The notes: a model not told the origin generated them from the letters alone. Counted from the first letter of the stretch, positions 6,437-14,822 are shown. The stretch: 20,102 nt of DNA from Campylobacterota bacterium (GCA_022600655.1 JAHZJZ010000356.1:1-20102), one strand, 5' to 3'. Made by a program: numbers and translations.

Positions 6437-7438
6437 TTACTTAACCCCTTTAGCTTCCCAATACTTACGAATAGCATCTTTAGTCTCTGCTGGAAGTGGA
6501 ACATAACCTAAGTCTGTGGCTGCTTTATCACCATGCGTGTATGCCCAGTCGATGAACTTGGTCACTTGTTTGTTCGTCTCAGTTTTTTCTGTTGGAAGTA
6601 AAATAAATGTTGCTGCAACGATTGGGTATGAGGTTTCACCTGCTGGGTCACCGATTACTGCGTAGAAATCATTTTCTGCTGTCCAACTTGCATATTTTGC
6701 TGCGTCTTGAAATGACTCTAGAGTTGGATTAATGTATTTACCCTCTTTGTTTTCGATTTGTGCTGCTGCAAGACCCAATTTCTCTTTAAATGAGTACTCA
6801 ATGTAACCGATAGAGTTTTTAATCTGTTGAATGTTTGCTGATACACCAGAGTTTGATTTACCTGCAACTACTTTTTTGGCAGCCCATGTTGGTTTTTTAC
6901 TTACTTTGATGTTTTCATCAAGCTTGTTTAAGAAGTAAGTAAAGTTAAATGTTGTCCCTGATTTGTCAGCTCTTACTGCTACGGTAATAGGTTCATGTGG
7001 TAACTTAAGGTCTACATTTTGAGCAACAATCGCTTTGTCATCCCAATGGGTGATGCTTCCAGAAAAAATACCTGCAATCGCTGCACGGCTAAGTTTAAGT
7101 TCACCATCTTTTATACCATCGATGTTGTAGGCTAAAACAACTGAACCAACCACAGTTGGAAACATATGAAGCTTCTTTTTCTTTAATATTTTTGGCTTAA
7201 GTGGTTTATCTGAACCAGCAAAGTCTACCATTCTTTTGTTGATTGATTTAACACCGTCACCACTTCCTGTTGGTGTATAGTTTATTTGATTTTTAGTCGC
7301 TGCATAGTACTCAGATGTCCAAGCTTTATAGATAGGGCCTGGGAATGATGCTCCTCTACCTTTAAGCTCATCAGCGTTAAGTGCTGTTAATGTTACCGAA
7401 GCCACTAACGCTGTTGTAAGAAGTTTTGAAAATGTCAT
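6437..7438 (-). CDS. pstS: Periplasmic phosphate-binding protein PstS
   Basis: Substrate-binding protein of the Pst transporter, 333 aa. Residues 1-22 are a Sec signal peptide ending TALNA before DELKGRGASFP. Phosphate-site motifs are visible: GRGASFPGPIY near the mature N-terminus, TGSGDGVKSI (about 56-66), DFAGSDKPL (about 72-80) and RADKSGTTFNF (about 155-165). The ATG at 7438 has AAGGAA 5 bases upstream. Unlike the usual pstSCAB layout it stands alone, separated from pstC by the ppk2 pair and the lysine-rich gene on the other strand, and has its own Pho-box promoter at 7470-7502. It is the gene downstream of the porin on the same strand, about 150 bp away. Confidence 0.95.
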   Translation of the reverse strand: MTFSKLLTTALVASVTLTALNADELKGRGASFPGPIYKAWTSEYYAATKNQINYTPTGSGDGVKSINKRMVDFAGSDKPLKPKILKKKKLHMFPTVVGSVVLAYNIDGIKDGELKLSRAAIAGIFSGSITHWDDKAIVAQNVDLKLPHEPITVAVRADKSGTTFNFTYFLNKLDENIKVSKKPTWAAKKVVAGKSNSGVSANIQQIKNSIGYIEYSFKEKLGLAAAQIENKEGKYINPTLESFQDAAKYASWTAENDFYAVIGDPAGETSYPIVAATFILLPTEKTETNKQVTKFIDWAYTHGDKAATDLGYVPLPAETKDAIRKYWEAKGVK

Positions 7439-7469
7439 TTTGTTTCCTTGTCATTTAAAATATATAGAG

Positions 7470-7502
7470 ATTCTATAACAACTTGGTAACATTTTGATTA
7501 CA
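7470..7502 (-). promoter_or_regulatory. Pho-box promoter of pstS
   Basis: On the minus strand TGTAATC (7502-7496), TGTTACC (7491-7485) and a degenerate TGTTATA (7480-7474) follow one another with an exact 11-bp period. The second copy is followed by 9 bases and then TAGAAT (7475-7470), a 5-of-6 match to the -10 consensus, so the degenerate third copy overlaps the -10. The start codon is at 7438. Confidence 0.85.
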
Positions 7503-7522
7503 GTTAATTGGGTGGGAAGAAC

Positions 7523-7576
7523 CCCATCAAAAGGAGAAACTAAAGATGGGTATTTTTTAAGGTGCTTCTCTGCACC
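7523..7576 (-). terminator. Hairpins downstream of the porin gene, possible weak terminator
   Basis: After the porin stop on the minus strand there are two short hairpins: GGTGC/GCACC (7561-7565 with 7572-7576, 6-base loop) and CCCATC/GATGGG (7523-7528 with 7545-7550). Neither is followed by a good T run on the minus strand; the second is followed by TATTTTTT on the + strand, where no gene lies upstream. Assignment is tentative. Confidence 0.3.
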
Positions 7577-7589
7577 ATAATGGAGTGAA

Positions 7590-8726
7590 TTAGAATTTAT
7601 AAATCATATCCAACTGTACACGCTCGTAATCAGCCTCTACATCTGTTTTACTTTTACTTTCATAAAGTTCGTTGAAGAAGAAGTTACCTGCAAGAAAAAG
7701 GTTTTTACCAGCTTTATACTTTGCTCTAACTGCATGACCTTTTGCAGCAGTACCACCACCAAAGTTATCTGAATCAGAGTATGCACCCAAGACGGCATCT
7801 TCTTGAGTATCAGTATATGAGTATTTCAGTTGCCACTCTCCAACATTTTTAGCTTTACCTAATTGAGCTGCTACATCATATCCAAAGTTATCTTCATCTG
7901 CTCCAAAGTTATAGGCTACTCCTGCTGCAAGTTTTAATGGCTTACCAAATACATCTTTAATCTGTAGTTCGGCAAATCCTTCTGCAATGTGGTAATCGTT
8001 TTCGTACAAGTCATTTGCATCTAAGCTATTTCCTTTACTTTTACCAAAAAGTGTTGTATTTCCTTTGAAACCATCATAATAATAGATACCTGAACCTAGA
8101 TTAAGTTTCCCAGCATCTACTTTTGTTTTATGTACATATTGTGCTATAAAAAGATTCACATCATCTTCTGCAACCGATGCCTCTTCCAAGGTTGGTTGAT
8201 TTATACCTACAGTGATTAACCTTGTCTCATCTTGATATTGGTAGTTTACCCCATTCATTGAAACATCATTATCCCAAACAAGTTGTGACTTAATAGGTCT
8301 ATACATCATATAAGGTTGTCTACCTATTTTGTATGTAGCGTTACCAGACTCATGCTTGAGACCTAAAATATTGAATCTAAGTGACTGCCAAAAGTAGTCA
8401 CTCAAAGGTTCATCCTCAAATGTTTGGTTTCCTGAAGTTGGGTTAGCAAAACCACTTCGCATACCAGATTCTAAAGTAAGATTATCAGTTACATCAACAT
8501 TTAGACCTAATCTCAAACGATACCTATTTCTATATGTATTGTCTTTATCATCTCTTTCGATACTCTCATATCTAAGTCGCAAGTCACCTTTTGCATGAAT
8601 TCTCTCAAGAATGCCACTTTTAGATTCTTGTTTTGTTGGGTTCTCTTTAGATGGTTCTACTTGTACAGTATCACTTGCCATAGCAGCTGTTGCCATTGTT
8701 GCTATTGATAACATAATCCTTTTCAT
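7590..8726 (-). CDS. Outer-membrane porin (Porin_5-like beta-barrel), Pho-box controlled
   Basis: A 378-aa predicted beta-barrel. The ATG at 8726 is preferred over the TTG at 8738 because GGAG lies 6 bases upstream and the protein then starts with a clean signal peptide, MKRIMLSIATMATAAMA, cut before SDTV. After a short charged stretch comes GDLRLRYESIERDD and RNRYRLRLGLNVDVTDNLTLESGMRSG, the alternating strands typical of the putative-porin family (Porin_5), with KIGRQPYMMY in the middle, and the protein ends in the barrel signal YKF. The promoter carries three full Pho-box units, and the gene lies between pstS and a PhoB-type regulator, so entry of phosphate or phosphorylated compounds through the outer membrane is the likely role, analogous to PhoE/OprP but not homologous as far as I can tell. 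Confidence 0.82.
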   Translation of the reverse strand: MKRIMLSIATMATAAMASDTVQVEPSKENPTKQESKSGILERIHAKGDLRLRYESIERDDKDNTYRNRYRLRLGLNVDVTDNLTLESGMRSGFANPTSGNQTFEDEPLSDYFWQSLRFNILGLKHESGNATYKIGRQPYMMYRPIKSQLVWDNDVSMNGVNYQYQDETRLITVGINQPTLEEASVAEDDVNLFIAQYVHKTKVDAGKLNLGSGIYYYDGFKGNTTLFGKSKGNSLDANDLYENDYHIAEGFAELQIKDVFGKPLKLAAGVAYNFGADEDNFGYDVAAQLGKAKNVGEWQLKYSYTDTQEDAVLGAYSDSDNFGGGTAAKGHAVRAKYKAGKNLFLAGNFFFNELYESKSKTDVEADYERVQLDMIYKF

Positions 8727-8757
8727 GTCTGTCTCCAATGTTTGTTAAATTGAGCGA

Positions 8758-8801
8758 AGTATATAACAAAATGGTTACAGTATGGTTACATAATGATTAC
8801 A
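8758..8801 (-). promoter_or_regulatory. Triple Pho-box promoter of the porin gene
   Basis: Minus strand: TGTAATC (8801-8795), TGTAACC (8790-8784), TGTAACC (8779-8773) and a degenerate TGTTATA (8768-8762), all at an exact 11-bp period. Nine bases after the third copy comes TATACT (8763-8758), a 5-of-6 -10 match. The layout, including the TGTTATA unit overlapping the -10, is the same as at pstS. Confidence 0.88.
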
Positions 8802-8822
8802 GAGATTTTCTTCAAGCTTTTG

Positions 8823-9494
8823 TTAATTAAAACGGTAACCTATCCCCCTAATCGCGGTAAAGTACTTTTTGGTATTATTGGCATCTATCTTTTTTATTAG
8901 ACGGTTCATTCTAACATTAATGGTTCGTTTTTTGGTGTTTTTATCATCCCAAACCTTTTCAAGTATATGGTCTCTTTCTAAAATAGTATTTTTGTTATGT
9001 ATAAAAAATTTCAGAAGATCAAATTCAAGTTTTGTTAATTCAACTTCTTGAGTACCTATATAACACTTCCGAGTATTTAAATCTAAAGTAATATCACGAT
9101 GGGACAAGCTCTCATCTTTTAATCCATAAGTACGTCTCAGCAGAGCTTTAATACGACAAACAAGCTCTCTAATACTAAAAGGTTTAACAAGATAGTCATC
9201 TACACCACTAAAGAAAGCCTGTTCTATATCATCTTCTGATGCTTTGTCACTCAAAAAAATAATGGGTATGTCATACCCTTTCTCTCGAATATACTCAGTC
9301 AAGTTAAGACCATTCATATTTTTCATCTCTCTATGGATAAGAAGTAGATGTACTTTTTTGAGATGCTGTTCTATATTTGTGATTGATTGAATCTCAACTA
9401 CATCAAAAGCATCTTTGAGAAGATGAAGCTTTCTTAGAACCAAAAGCTCTTCCTCATCTCCCAAAATTAATATTTTTGCTGTTTTTTTCATCAT
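8823..9494 (-). CDS. OmpR/PhoB-family response regulator lacking the phospho-acceptor Asp
   Basis: A 223-aa regulator: receiver domain at residues 6-118 and winged-helix DNA-binding domain at about 130-223 (ELTKLEFDLLKFF, then the recognition helix around RTINVRMNRLIKK, ending GIGYRF). In the receiver the Lys of DYLVKPF (K104) and a Ser at the Thr/Ser switch position (S82) are kept and the acidic pocket reads GDEE (12-15), but the position of the phosphorylated Asp, 8 residues before the conserved Gly62, is His54 (LLLIHREMKNMNG). So normal Asp phosphorylation looks impossible. Its ATG overlaps the TAA of the receptor gene (TAATG), so it is the last gene of the tonB operon. No histidine kinase is nearby. 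It is a candidate regulator for the Pho boxes here, inferred from family and location. Confidence 0.88.
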   Translation of the reverse strand: MMKKTAKILILGDEEELLVLRKLHLLKDAFDVVEIQSITNIEQHLKKVHLLLIHREMKNMNGLNLTEYIREKGYDIPIIFLSDKASEDDIEQAFFSGVDDYLVKPFSIRELVCRIKALLRRTYGLKDESLSHRDITLDLNTRKCYIGTQEVELTKLEFDLLKFFIHNKNTILERDHILEKVWDDKNTKKRTINVRMNRLIKKIDANNTKKYFTAIRGIGYRFN

Positions 9495-12400
9495 TAAAAC
9501 TTTGAAGATATCCCTAGGCTAAAGGTTTGCCCTGTTTTGAACTTTTTGGTTACATTTGAACCTTGCCTCCAAACGGTTGCATCATCAAGAATATTTCCAA
9601 CTTTGAGTTTAACATTTAAGTTGTCTAAACCATACATATCTAGGTTTTTAAGTTTCTCTTGCCATACCAAGTCAAGCATCTGTGGTGGTGTCTCAAAGTT
9701 ATCAGGGTAAGCATACTCATCAATGAGTCCTACTTTACGGATTCTCTCTCCCATTTTATTGTATGATAAGGCTACATTTCTCTTGTCATTATCATAACCT
9801 AGGGTTGTATTTAGAACCACTTTTGAGAGACCTTGAAGTTGTCTATGGTTGGTACTAAAAGTATCTAACTGCTCATCTCTGAGGGTTACATCAGACTCAG
9901 TATAAGAGAAGTTTCCTGAGAGATAGTAGTTGCTAAACTCTTTCCCCAACATATCAAGATTTTTTCTTCCATCGACCTCTACCCCATATAAAATAGCTGA
10001 ATCAGCATTATCAAATGAGTAGATAGGAAGTGAAGATGATGGAATCATTACATCTTCGATTGGTTTGTCTAAATATTTAAAGAATAGACCAGCTTTAACA
10101 TTTTCAGTATCACTCATGTAGTGAGAGTATTTTAAATCTACACTATAGATGTTGGTGTTTTCAAGCTCAGGATTACCAATAACGGTTGCCACATCATAAG
10201 GGTGAAAATACTCCCCACTCGTAAACTCTCTAAGGTCTGGGACAATATAGGTTTTAGATACAGCAACATCAAAATGATTGTCTTCATTATGTTTATACTT
10301 TAGACTAACATTAGGGTAAAAATCATTGACCTCTAACTCTTCTGGAATACGCTGAATGAGTCTTCTTTGAGACATATCAGGGTTCTCTCTATCCTCTTTG
10401 TACTGGTAAACCTTTTGATTAAGATTGACATATCGAACACCAGCCGTTACTTCAATATTACTGTAAGGTTTCATAAAAGCACTACTGTAGAGGCTATACT
10501 CATCTACATAAGCATCAAAGTAATCAGCTGGTTTAAAGAGAGGACTTACTAAGAAAGGTCGTTCATCATAAGGAGTGTCACTTCTAACATACTCATAGTA
10601 GATCGATTCAATATCGCTGTCCATCTCACTATCTTCTACATCAACCCCACCGATACTTCGTAAAAAGAACTTGTTTTGACGTGAGATTCTCTCTTTTGAA
10701 CTCATGTTAAATCCAAACTCTACTTTGTCCTCTTCACTGAAAATAGGTAGCTCTACCTCATTTTTAAGATACATCGCATAGAGTTTATCATCAGATTTCA
10801 GTCTATTGGCAAGGTGGTTAGATAAGGTGTTGTCCGTAAATGTTTTACCACGCTCCTCTATGTATGCATAGTGAAAGTTATTTGGTTGATAGAGGTTAGC
10901 TTGGGCATACTCTAAACCAAAACTGGCTTTAGCTTTTTGGTTAAAAATCTCATAATCAAACTCACCGTTAAGTTGGTCAACATTAAGTACTCTCTCTTCC
11001 CAATCAAGATAGTACTTGATGAGGTGGTCATAGTTAGAACCCATAATTCCATCAACTATTCTGGTACTCTTTTTAGCATTACGTGTATAGAGTTTGGTAT
11101 ATTTCAAGCTAAATAAATCTAGGTAGTTATAGCCTATATTTAAACTTCCTCCCTGATAGTAAGAGGAGTAAACTTTGTTATTGGTTCCATACTTATCAGC
11201 TTCGGTATGGAGGTGACCATCACTTCCCATATCGTAACCATAGAACTCCTCTTCAACCATTTTATGATTTTGAGAGTAGCCATAGTTGGCAAACACAGAG
11301 ACCTTATGCTCTTCATTAATCTCAAAGTTTTCAGCCGCTTCAATAGACCCACTAAATCCTATAGGTAAATCTCTTTTATGAAGGTTATAGTCTCTATCGA
11401 CATAATCTTTGGTAAATGATACCAGCTCCTCTTCTGTAAAGTAGTCAGTTGTAAACCCTTTAACTCTTTCTCCAACATTCACAGCAGAGGCATTTAAAAT
11501 ATCGTCTAAAATAGCTCGATATCCATTATCATAACCCATCCAGTCGGTTTCGCTACCTACATAGTTGTTGCTCTCTTCACCTGTGTTAGCGTTACCTTTA
11601 ACTCCCATAGAGATTTTAATAAAACTCTCATCAGATTTGTCTTTGGTTCTGATATCAATATATCCTCCACCAAAACTACTAGGGATATCAGCAGAGGCAC
11701 TCTTTTGAACTTTAAGTGAACCGATAACGCTTGAGGGGAAGATATCGAGTGGAACGGTTCTTTTGGTTGGGTCAGGAGAAGGCAGAGGTAGAGAGTTCAT
11801 CTCAATATTTGAGTATCGCTCTCCAAGTCCTCTAACATAGATGTTTTTTCCACCAACAAGGGTAATACCTGTAACCCTTTTTAGTGCAGCTGCAGCATTA
11901 CCATCACCTTTTTTAGAGAACTCTTCAGAACCTAAGATATTTGCAATAGCACTTGTCTCTTTCTCTTCAGCCATAATGTCTGCGATACTTCCCTCAATCT
12001 TAGGAGCCAATACCACAAACTCTTCAAGCTCTAAACTTGCAGGAGTTAACTCCACTGTTTTTGAAGTAGAGCCATCTTTTTCAACTTGAATTTCACTAAT
12101 GGTCTGAGCTGAGTAGGCTGAGTGAACAACCGACACACTTACACTGCTGTTAGCAGGAATCTTTATACTAAAATGACCATTGTCATCCGTTCTTGCATCG
12201 ATAGAGGTTCCCTTAACAAAGACTCTAGCTCCTGCGATAGGGGCTTTTTTATCTGAGGTAATAACGCGACCATTAAGCGTTCCTGTTCCTTTGGCTTTGA
12301 GTTCTTTTTCTTGTTGTTTGTCGGACTTTACATCACCTATAGGGGTATCGATATCAATCTCAGGCTCATCCATAGTAAACGAAGCAACCACTTGGGTATC

Positions 12401-12688
12401 TCTGTTCTCTTTAATGGTAACAGGCTTTTTAAAGTAACCTAAGTTTTTACTGTTGGCACCTTTTCCAAATATCTCTATTTGGTGTTCTCCTACGGTTAGG
12501 GTGATTTTAGCTGAACCATCTCTATCGGTATGTATGGTTTTTTGGGCATCGATAACAATCTCGTTGTTTGAGAGTGGTTTTCCATCTTTTAACATAAAGA
12601 CAGAGAGGGTTCCTACCTCTTGAGCATAAGCAAAAGGAGGAATCACAGCTAAAATGGAGAGTGTTAAGAGACGTAAGTTGGGTTTCAT
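9494..12688 (-). CDS. TonB-dependent outer-membrane receptor with N-terminal Ig-like/CarboxypepD_reg-like domains
   Basis: A 1064-aa receptor. I chose the ATG at 12688, which overlaps the TAA of the TPR gene (TAATG) with GGAG 8 bases upstream; it gives a signal peptide MKPNLRLLTLSILAV...AYA. Then come an Ig-like domain (about 24-110), a linker rich in charged residues, a second carboxypeptidase-regulatory-like domain (about 135-215, GTLNGRVITSDKKAPIAGA), a TonB-box-like EEFVVLAP (near 225), a plug with GDGNAAAALKRVTGITLVGG and IYVRGLGERYSNI, and a long barrel ending LGISSKF. It imports a substrate too large or scarce for porins using energy from TonB. Being in an operon headed by tonB and a four-unit Pho box, its substrate is probably a phosphorus compound (organophosphate, phytate, nucleotide or chelated phosphate); that is inference. 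Confidence 0.9.
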   Translation of the reverse strand: MKPNLRLLTLSILAVIPPFAYAQEVGTLSVFMLKDGKPLSNNEIVIDAQKTIHTDRDGSAKITLTVGEHQIEIFGKGANSKNLGYFKKPVTIKENRDTQVVASFTMDEPEIDIDTPIGDVKSDKQQEKELKAKGTGTLNGRVITSDKKAPIAGARVFVKGTSIDARTDDNGHFSIKIPANSSVSVSVVHSAYSAQTISEIQVEKDGSTSKTVELTPASLELEEFVVLAPKIEGSIADIMAEEKETSAIANILGSEEFSKKGDGNAAAALKRVTGITLVGGKNIYVRGLGERYSNIEMNSLPLPSPDPTKRTVPLDIFPSSVIGSLKVQKSASADIPSSFGGGYIDIRTKDKSDESFIKISMGVKGNANTGEESNNYVGSETDWMGYDNGYRAILDDILNASAVNVGERVKGFTTDYFTEEELVSFTKDYVDRDYNLHKRDLPIGFSGSIEAAENFEINEEHKVSVFANYGYSQNHKMVEEEFYGYDMGSDGHLHTEADKYGTNNKVYSSYYQGGSLNIGYNYLDLFSLKYTKLYTRNAKKSTRIVDGIMGSNYDHLIKYYLDWEERVLNVDQLNGEFDYEIFNQKAKASFGLEYAQANLYQPNNFHYAYIEERGKTFTDNTLSNHLANRLKSDDKLYAMYLKNEVELPIFSEEDKVEFGFNMSSKERISRQNKFFLRSIGGVDVEDSEMDSDIESIYYEYVRSDTPYDERPFLVSPLFKPADYFDAYVDEYSLYSSAFMKPYSNIEVTAGVRYVNLNQKVYQYKEDRENPDMSQRRLIQRIPEELEVNDFYPNVSLKYKHNEDNHFDVAVSKTYIVPDLREFTSGEYFHPYDVATVIGNPELENTNIYSVDLKYSHYMSDTENVKAGLFFKYLDKPIEDVMIPSSSLPIYSFDNADSAILYGVEVDGRKNLDMLGKEFSNYYLSGNFSYTESDVTLRDEQLDTFSTNHRQLQGLSKVVLNTTLGYDNDKRNVALSYNKMGERIRKVGLIDEYAYPDNFETPPQMLDLVWQEKLKNLDMYGLDNLNVKLKVGNILDDATVWRQGSNVTKKFKTGQTFSLGISSKF

Positions 12689-13971
12689 TATATACACTCC
12701 AAACTATTTTTTTTACATTTTTCAATATTTTTACGAATAAGCGTTGCTTTTGAGAAGAGGGCGTTGTCGTTTATCTTCTTAAAGTGTTTCTCGGCATGAT
12801 TGTAATCTTTTGCCATATAGTAGGCGTAGGCTAGGGCGTAGCGAAGATTGTCATCGCTTAGCATTGAGTATCGTTTTAGACCATCTTCTAGTCCTATAAC
12901 TTTTTCATACTCTTCTCGCTCAATCAAAATGGCAACTTTCTGTTTAAGCTTCTCTTTTTTATCAGTGATTTGAGAGTTCAAGTAGAGTGCATGAGGTAAG
13001 TCTTTGGCTCTTCTGTACATCTCTGAAGCCTCTTTGGTATAGTTATGGTCATAGTATGAAGCCTGTTCAAACAGATGTGCTGTCACATGAATCATATCGC
13101 GTTTTAGGTAGGCATGACCCAAAACCATACTAAGTTTAGGTGCTTTAGGAAATTTGATTTTTGCCTCCTCTAACACGTTAATGGCAGAGTCAAGTTCACT
13201 CCCACTCATAAGCATCTGTGCCAGTGCTAAATACTCTTTTGGACTCGCTTTACCCATATCCATATAGGCTTTAGAGGCATCAATGGCTGCTTGATAGAGT
13301 TTAAGCTCTGCAAGGTAGTAGAATTTCTGTTTAAGCAGGGTTGCATCTTCGGGGAAGAGTTCACTCCCTCTTGATAGTGCTTCAATCGCTCCACTGTGAT
13401 CTTTGAGTTTCCAAAAACAGTCTGCTCTAAGGGTAAAGAGTCCAGCTCTGTTCCGTCCTAACTCCCCAGCATTATCTAGGGCTTGAATGGTATTGGCATA
13501 ATCTTTAAGTTTAAAGTATGATTTTGAGAGATGAATATGAAGTTTATCTAAACTCTCTTGTCGTACTTTCCCCGCATCAAATGGTGGCTCTTCGACTTTT
13601 TTAGGTGCCTCTTTCTTTTCACTAAAAACAGAAAAGAGGTACTCTTTTTGAGCTTTAACTTTAGGTGGTGCTTTGTAGACTTTAACTTGAGTAGCCTCAA
13701 CAGCTTGGTTAAATGACTCAATAGAAGCTTCATACTCTTTTTTCTTAACAGCCAATACCCCTAGCATAGTATGGTATTTTGCTGCATCAAAATAGTCACT
13801 GCTTTGGTCTACAGCCTCTAGCTCTTTTTGTGCTTTTTCATACTTCCCATCAAAAATCATCATGGTTGCCAGTGACATATGGTCGACTGTAGGAGCTTGT
13901 GCTGTCTCTTCAGCATGAAGTGACATTAGTGACAATGCTAAGATTAGTGGTAAATATTTTACTTTTAACAT
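12688..13971 (-). CDS. Periplasmic TPR-repeat protein of a TonB2-type system
   Basis: A 427-aa protein starting at the ATG at 13971, with AGGAG 5 bases upstream and a signal peptide MLKVKYLPLILALSLMSLHA; the longer TTG start at 13995 would bury this. The rest is helical tetratricopeptide repeats (for example MMIFDGKYEKAQKELEAV near the start, then several AxxAxxxL-type pairs such as DYANTIQALDNAGEL and DHSGAIEALSRGSEL). A Lys/Glu/Pro stretch (around EKKEAPKKVEEPPF) interrupts the repeats. In Vibrio-type TonB2 clusters a TPR protein follows tonB2 in the same place and is needed for uptake, so a helper linking the energiser to the receptor is likely. It lies 10 bases after tonB and overlaps the receptor gene by one base. 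Confidence 0.8.
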   Translation of the reverse strand: MLKVKYLPLILALSLMSLHAEETAQAPTVDHMSLATMMIFDGKYEKAQKELEAVDQSSDYFDAAKYHTMLGVLAVKKKEYEASIESFNQAVEATQVKVYKAPPKVKAQKEYLFSVFSEKKEAPKKVEEPPFDAGKVRQESLDKLHIHLSKSYFKLKDYANTIQALDNAGELGRNRAGLFTLRADCFWKLKDHSGAIEALSRGSELFPEDATLLKQKFYYLAELKLYQAAIDASKAYMDMGKASPKEYLALAQMLMSGSELDSAINVLEEAKIKFPKAPKLSMVLGHAYLKRDMIHVTAHLFEQASYYDHNYTKEASEMYRRAKDLPHALYLNSQITDKKEKLKQKVAILIEREEYEKVIGLEDGLKRYSMLSDDNLRYALAYAYYMAKDYNHAEKHFKKINDNALFSKATLIRKNIEKCKKNSLECI

Positions 13972-13981
13972 ATAACTCCTT

Positions 13982-14626
13982 TTAGTTAAAGTCAAATCTG
14001 ACTTTTTGTTTAGCCCAAACTTTCACGGCTTGACCTTTATATTTCGCTGGTGAAAATCGCCAACTTCTTACACCACTAAGTGCCACAGCATCAAAAACAC
14101 CTGAAGGGAACGACTCTAAGACTTGAGCCGTCTCTACAGATCCTTGTTTGTCAATCAATACATTGACAATCACATACCCCTTGATACGTTTTTTCATCGC
14201 AGCTGCTGGGTATGCCATTTTTGAACGTGAGAGTACTCTTGGTTTGACATCAACGGTATTTCCATTCATAACGGTATCTTCAGATATCTCATCAAGTAGC
14301 TCTGTGGCATCACCAATCATATCACCTGTATTAAACTCTGGTATATCCATCGCAATACCACCTAAACTCGAAGCCAAATTAGGCATAGGGGCTTTAGGTG
14401 GAGCTTTTTGAGGTTTCGGCTTTGGCTTTGGTTTCGGTTTGGTTGCTTTTTGCGTCACCTTTTTTTCCATTTTGACATAGCGTGACTCTTTTTTGACTTT
14501 CTCTTCTTTCTTTTTGACAGGTTTGTTAAATGCCAAAACCAATGACATCATCAGTATCCCACCAAAAAGCATAAAGAAAAAGGCATAAATAGCTTTACGC
14601 TTTGTGCCATATTTCTGTTTAGCCAT
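13982..14626 (-). CDS. tonB: TonB energy transducer (TonB2 type)
   Basis: A 214-aa TonB. Residues 1-11 are basic and cytoplasmic, 12-33 form the membrane anchor, 35-62 are Lys/Glu rich, 63-72 are the KPKPKPKPKP rod followed by PQKAPPKAP, and about 140-214 form the C-terminal domain with YPAAAMKKRIKGYVIVNVLI, DKQGSVETAQVLESFP and the closing FSPAKYKGQAVKVW. It couples the proton gradient, harvested by ExbB/ExbD, to the outer-membrane receptor encoded two genes downstream. It is the first gene of tonB-TPR-receptor-regulator. Its ribosome site is weak. The promoter 75-130 bases upstream has four Pho-box units, the longest array in this window. In TonB2 clusters tonB directly follows exbD; here they are separated by about 2.6 kb. 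Confidence 0.93.
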   Translation of the reverse strand: MAKQKYGTKRKAIYAFFFMLFGGILMMSLVLAFNKPVKKKEEKVKKESRYVKMEKKVTQKATKPKPKPKPKPQKAPPKAPMPNLASSLGGIAMDIPEFNTGDMIGDATELLDEISEDTVMNGNTVDVKPRVLSRSKMAYPAAAMKKRIKGYVIVNVLIDKQGSVETAQVLESFPSGVFDAVALSGVRSWRFSPAKYKGQAVKVWAKQKVRFDFN

Positions 14627-14700
14627 AATTCACGACCATCGAACGTATTACTCTCTTGTCTCTTCTCAACATTTATACTCCAATGTAAAATTAATAATCT

Positions 14701-14755
14701 ATATTAATATGAATTGGTAACAATAAGGCAACAGTACGGTTACAGTTTGGTAACA
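14701..14755 (-). promoter_or_regulatory. Four-unit Pho-box promoter of the tonB operon
   Basis: Minus strand: TGTTACC (14755-14749), TGTAACC (14744-14738), TGTTGCC (14733-14727) and TGTTACC (14722-14716), each exactly 11 bp from the next. Nine bases after the last copy comes TAATAT (14706-14701), a weak -10 at the same distance as in the three other promoters. The leader to the tonB ATG is about 70 bases. The gap 14756-14822 up to the VOC gene shows nothing else I can name. Confidence 0.88.
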
Positions 14756-14822
14756 TTGGTTAATGGGTTTTTTGGGTGTTTCGGATTTGTGAGGTTTTAG
14801 AGATAAGTTAAAAGATTTTGAT

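Noticed and set aside
11140..12437. Additional ORFs of 70-85 codons within the receptor gene
   Set aside because: All lie inside a clearly coding 1064-aa receptor in other frames and look like reading-frame shadows.
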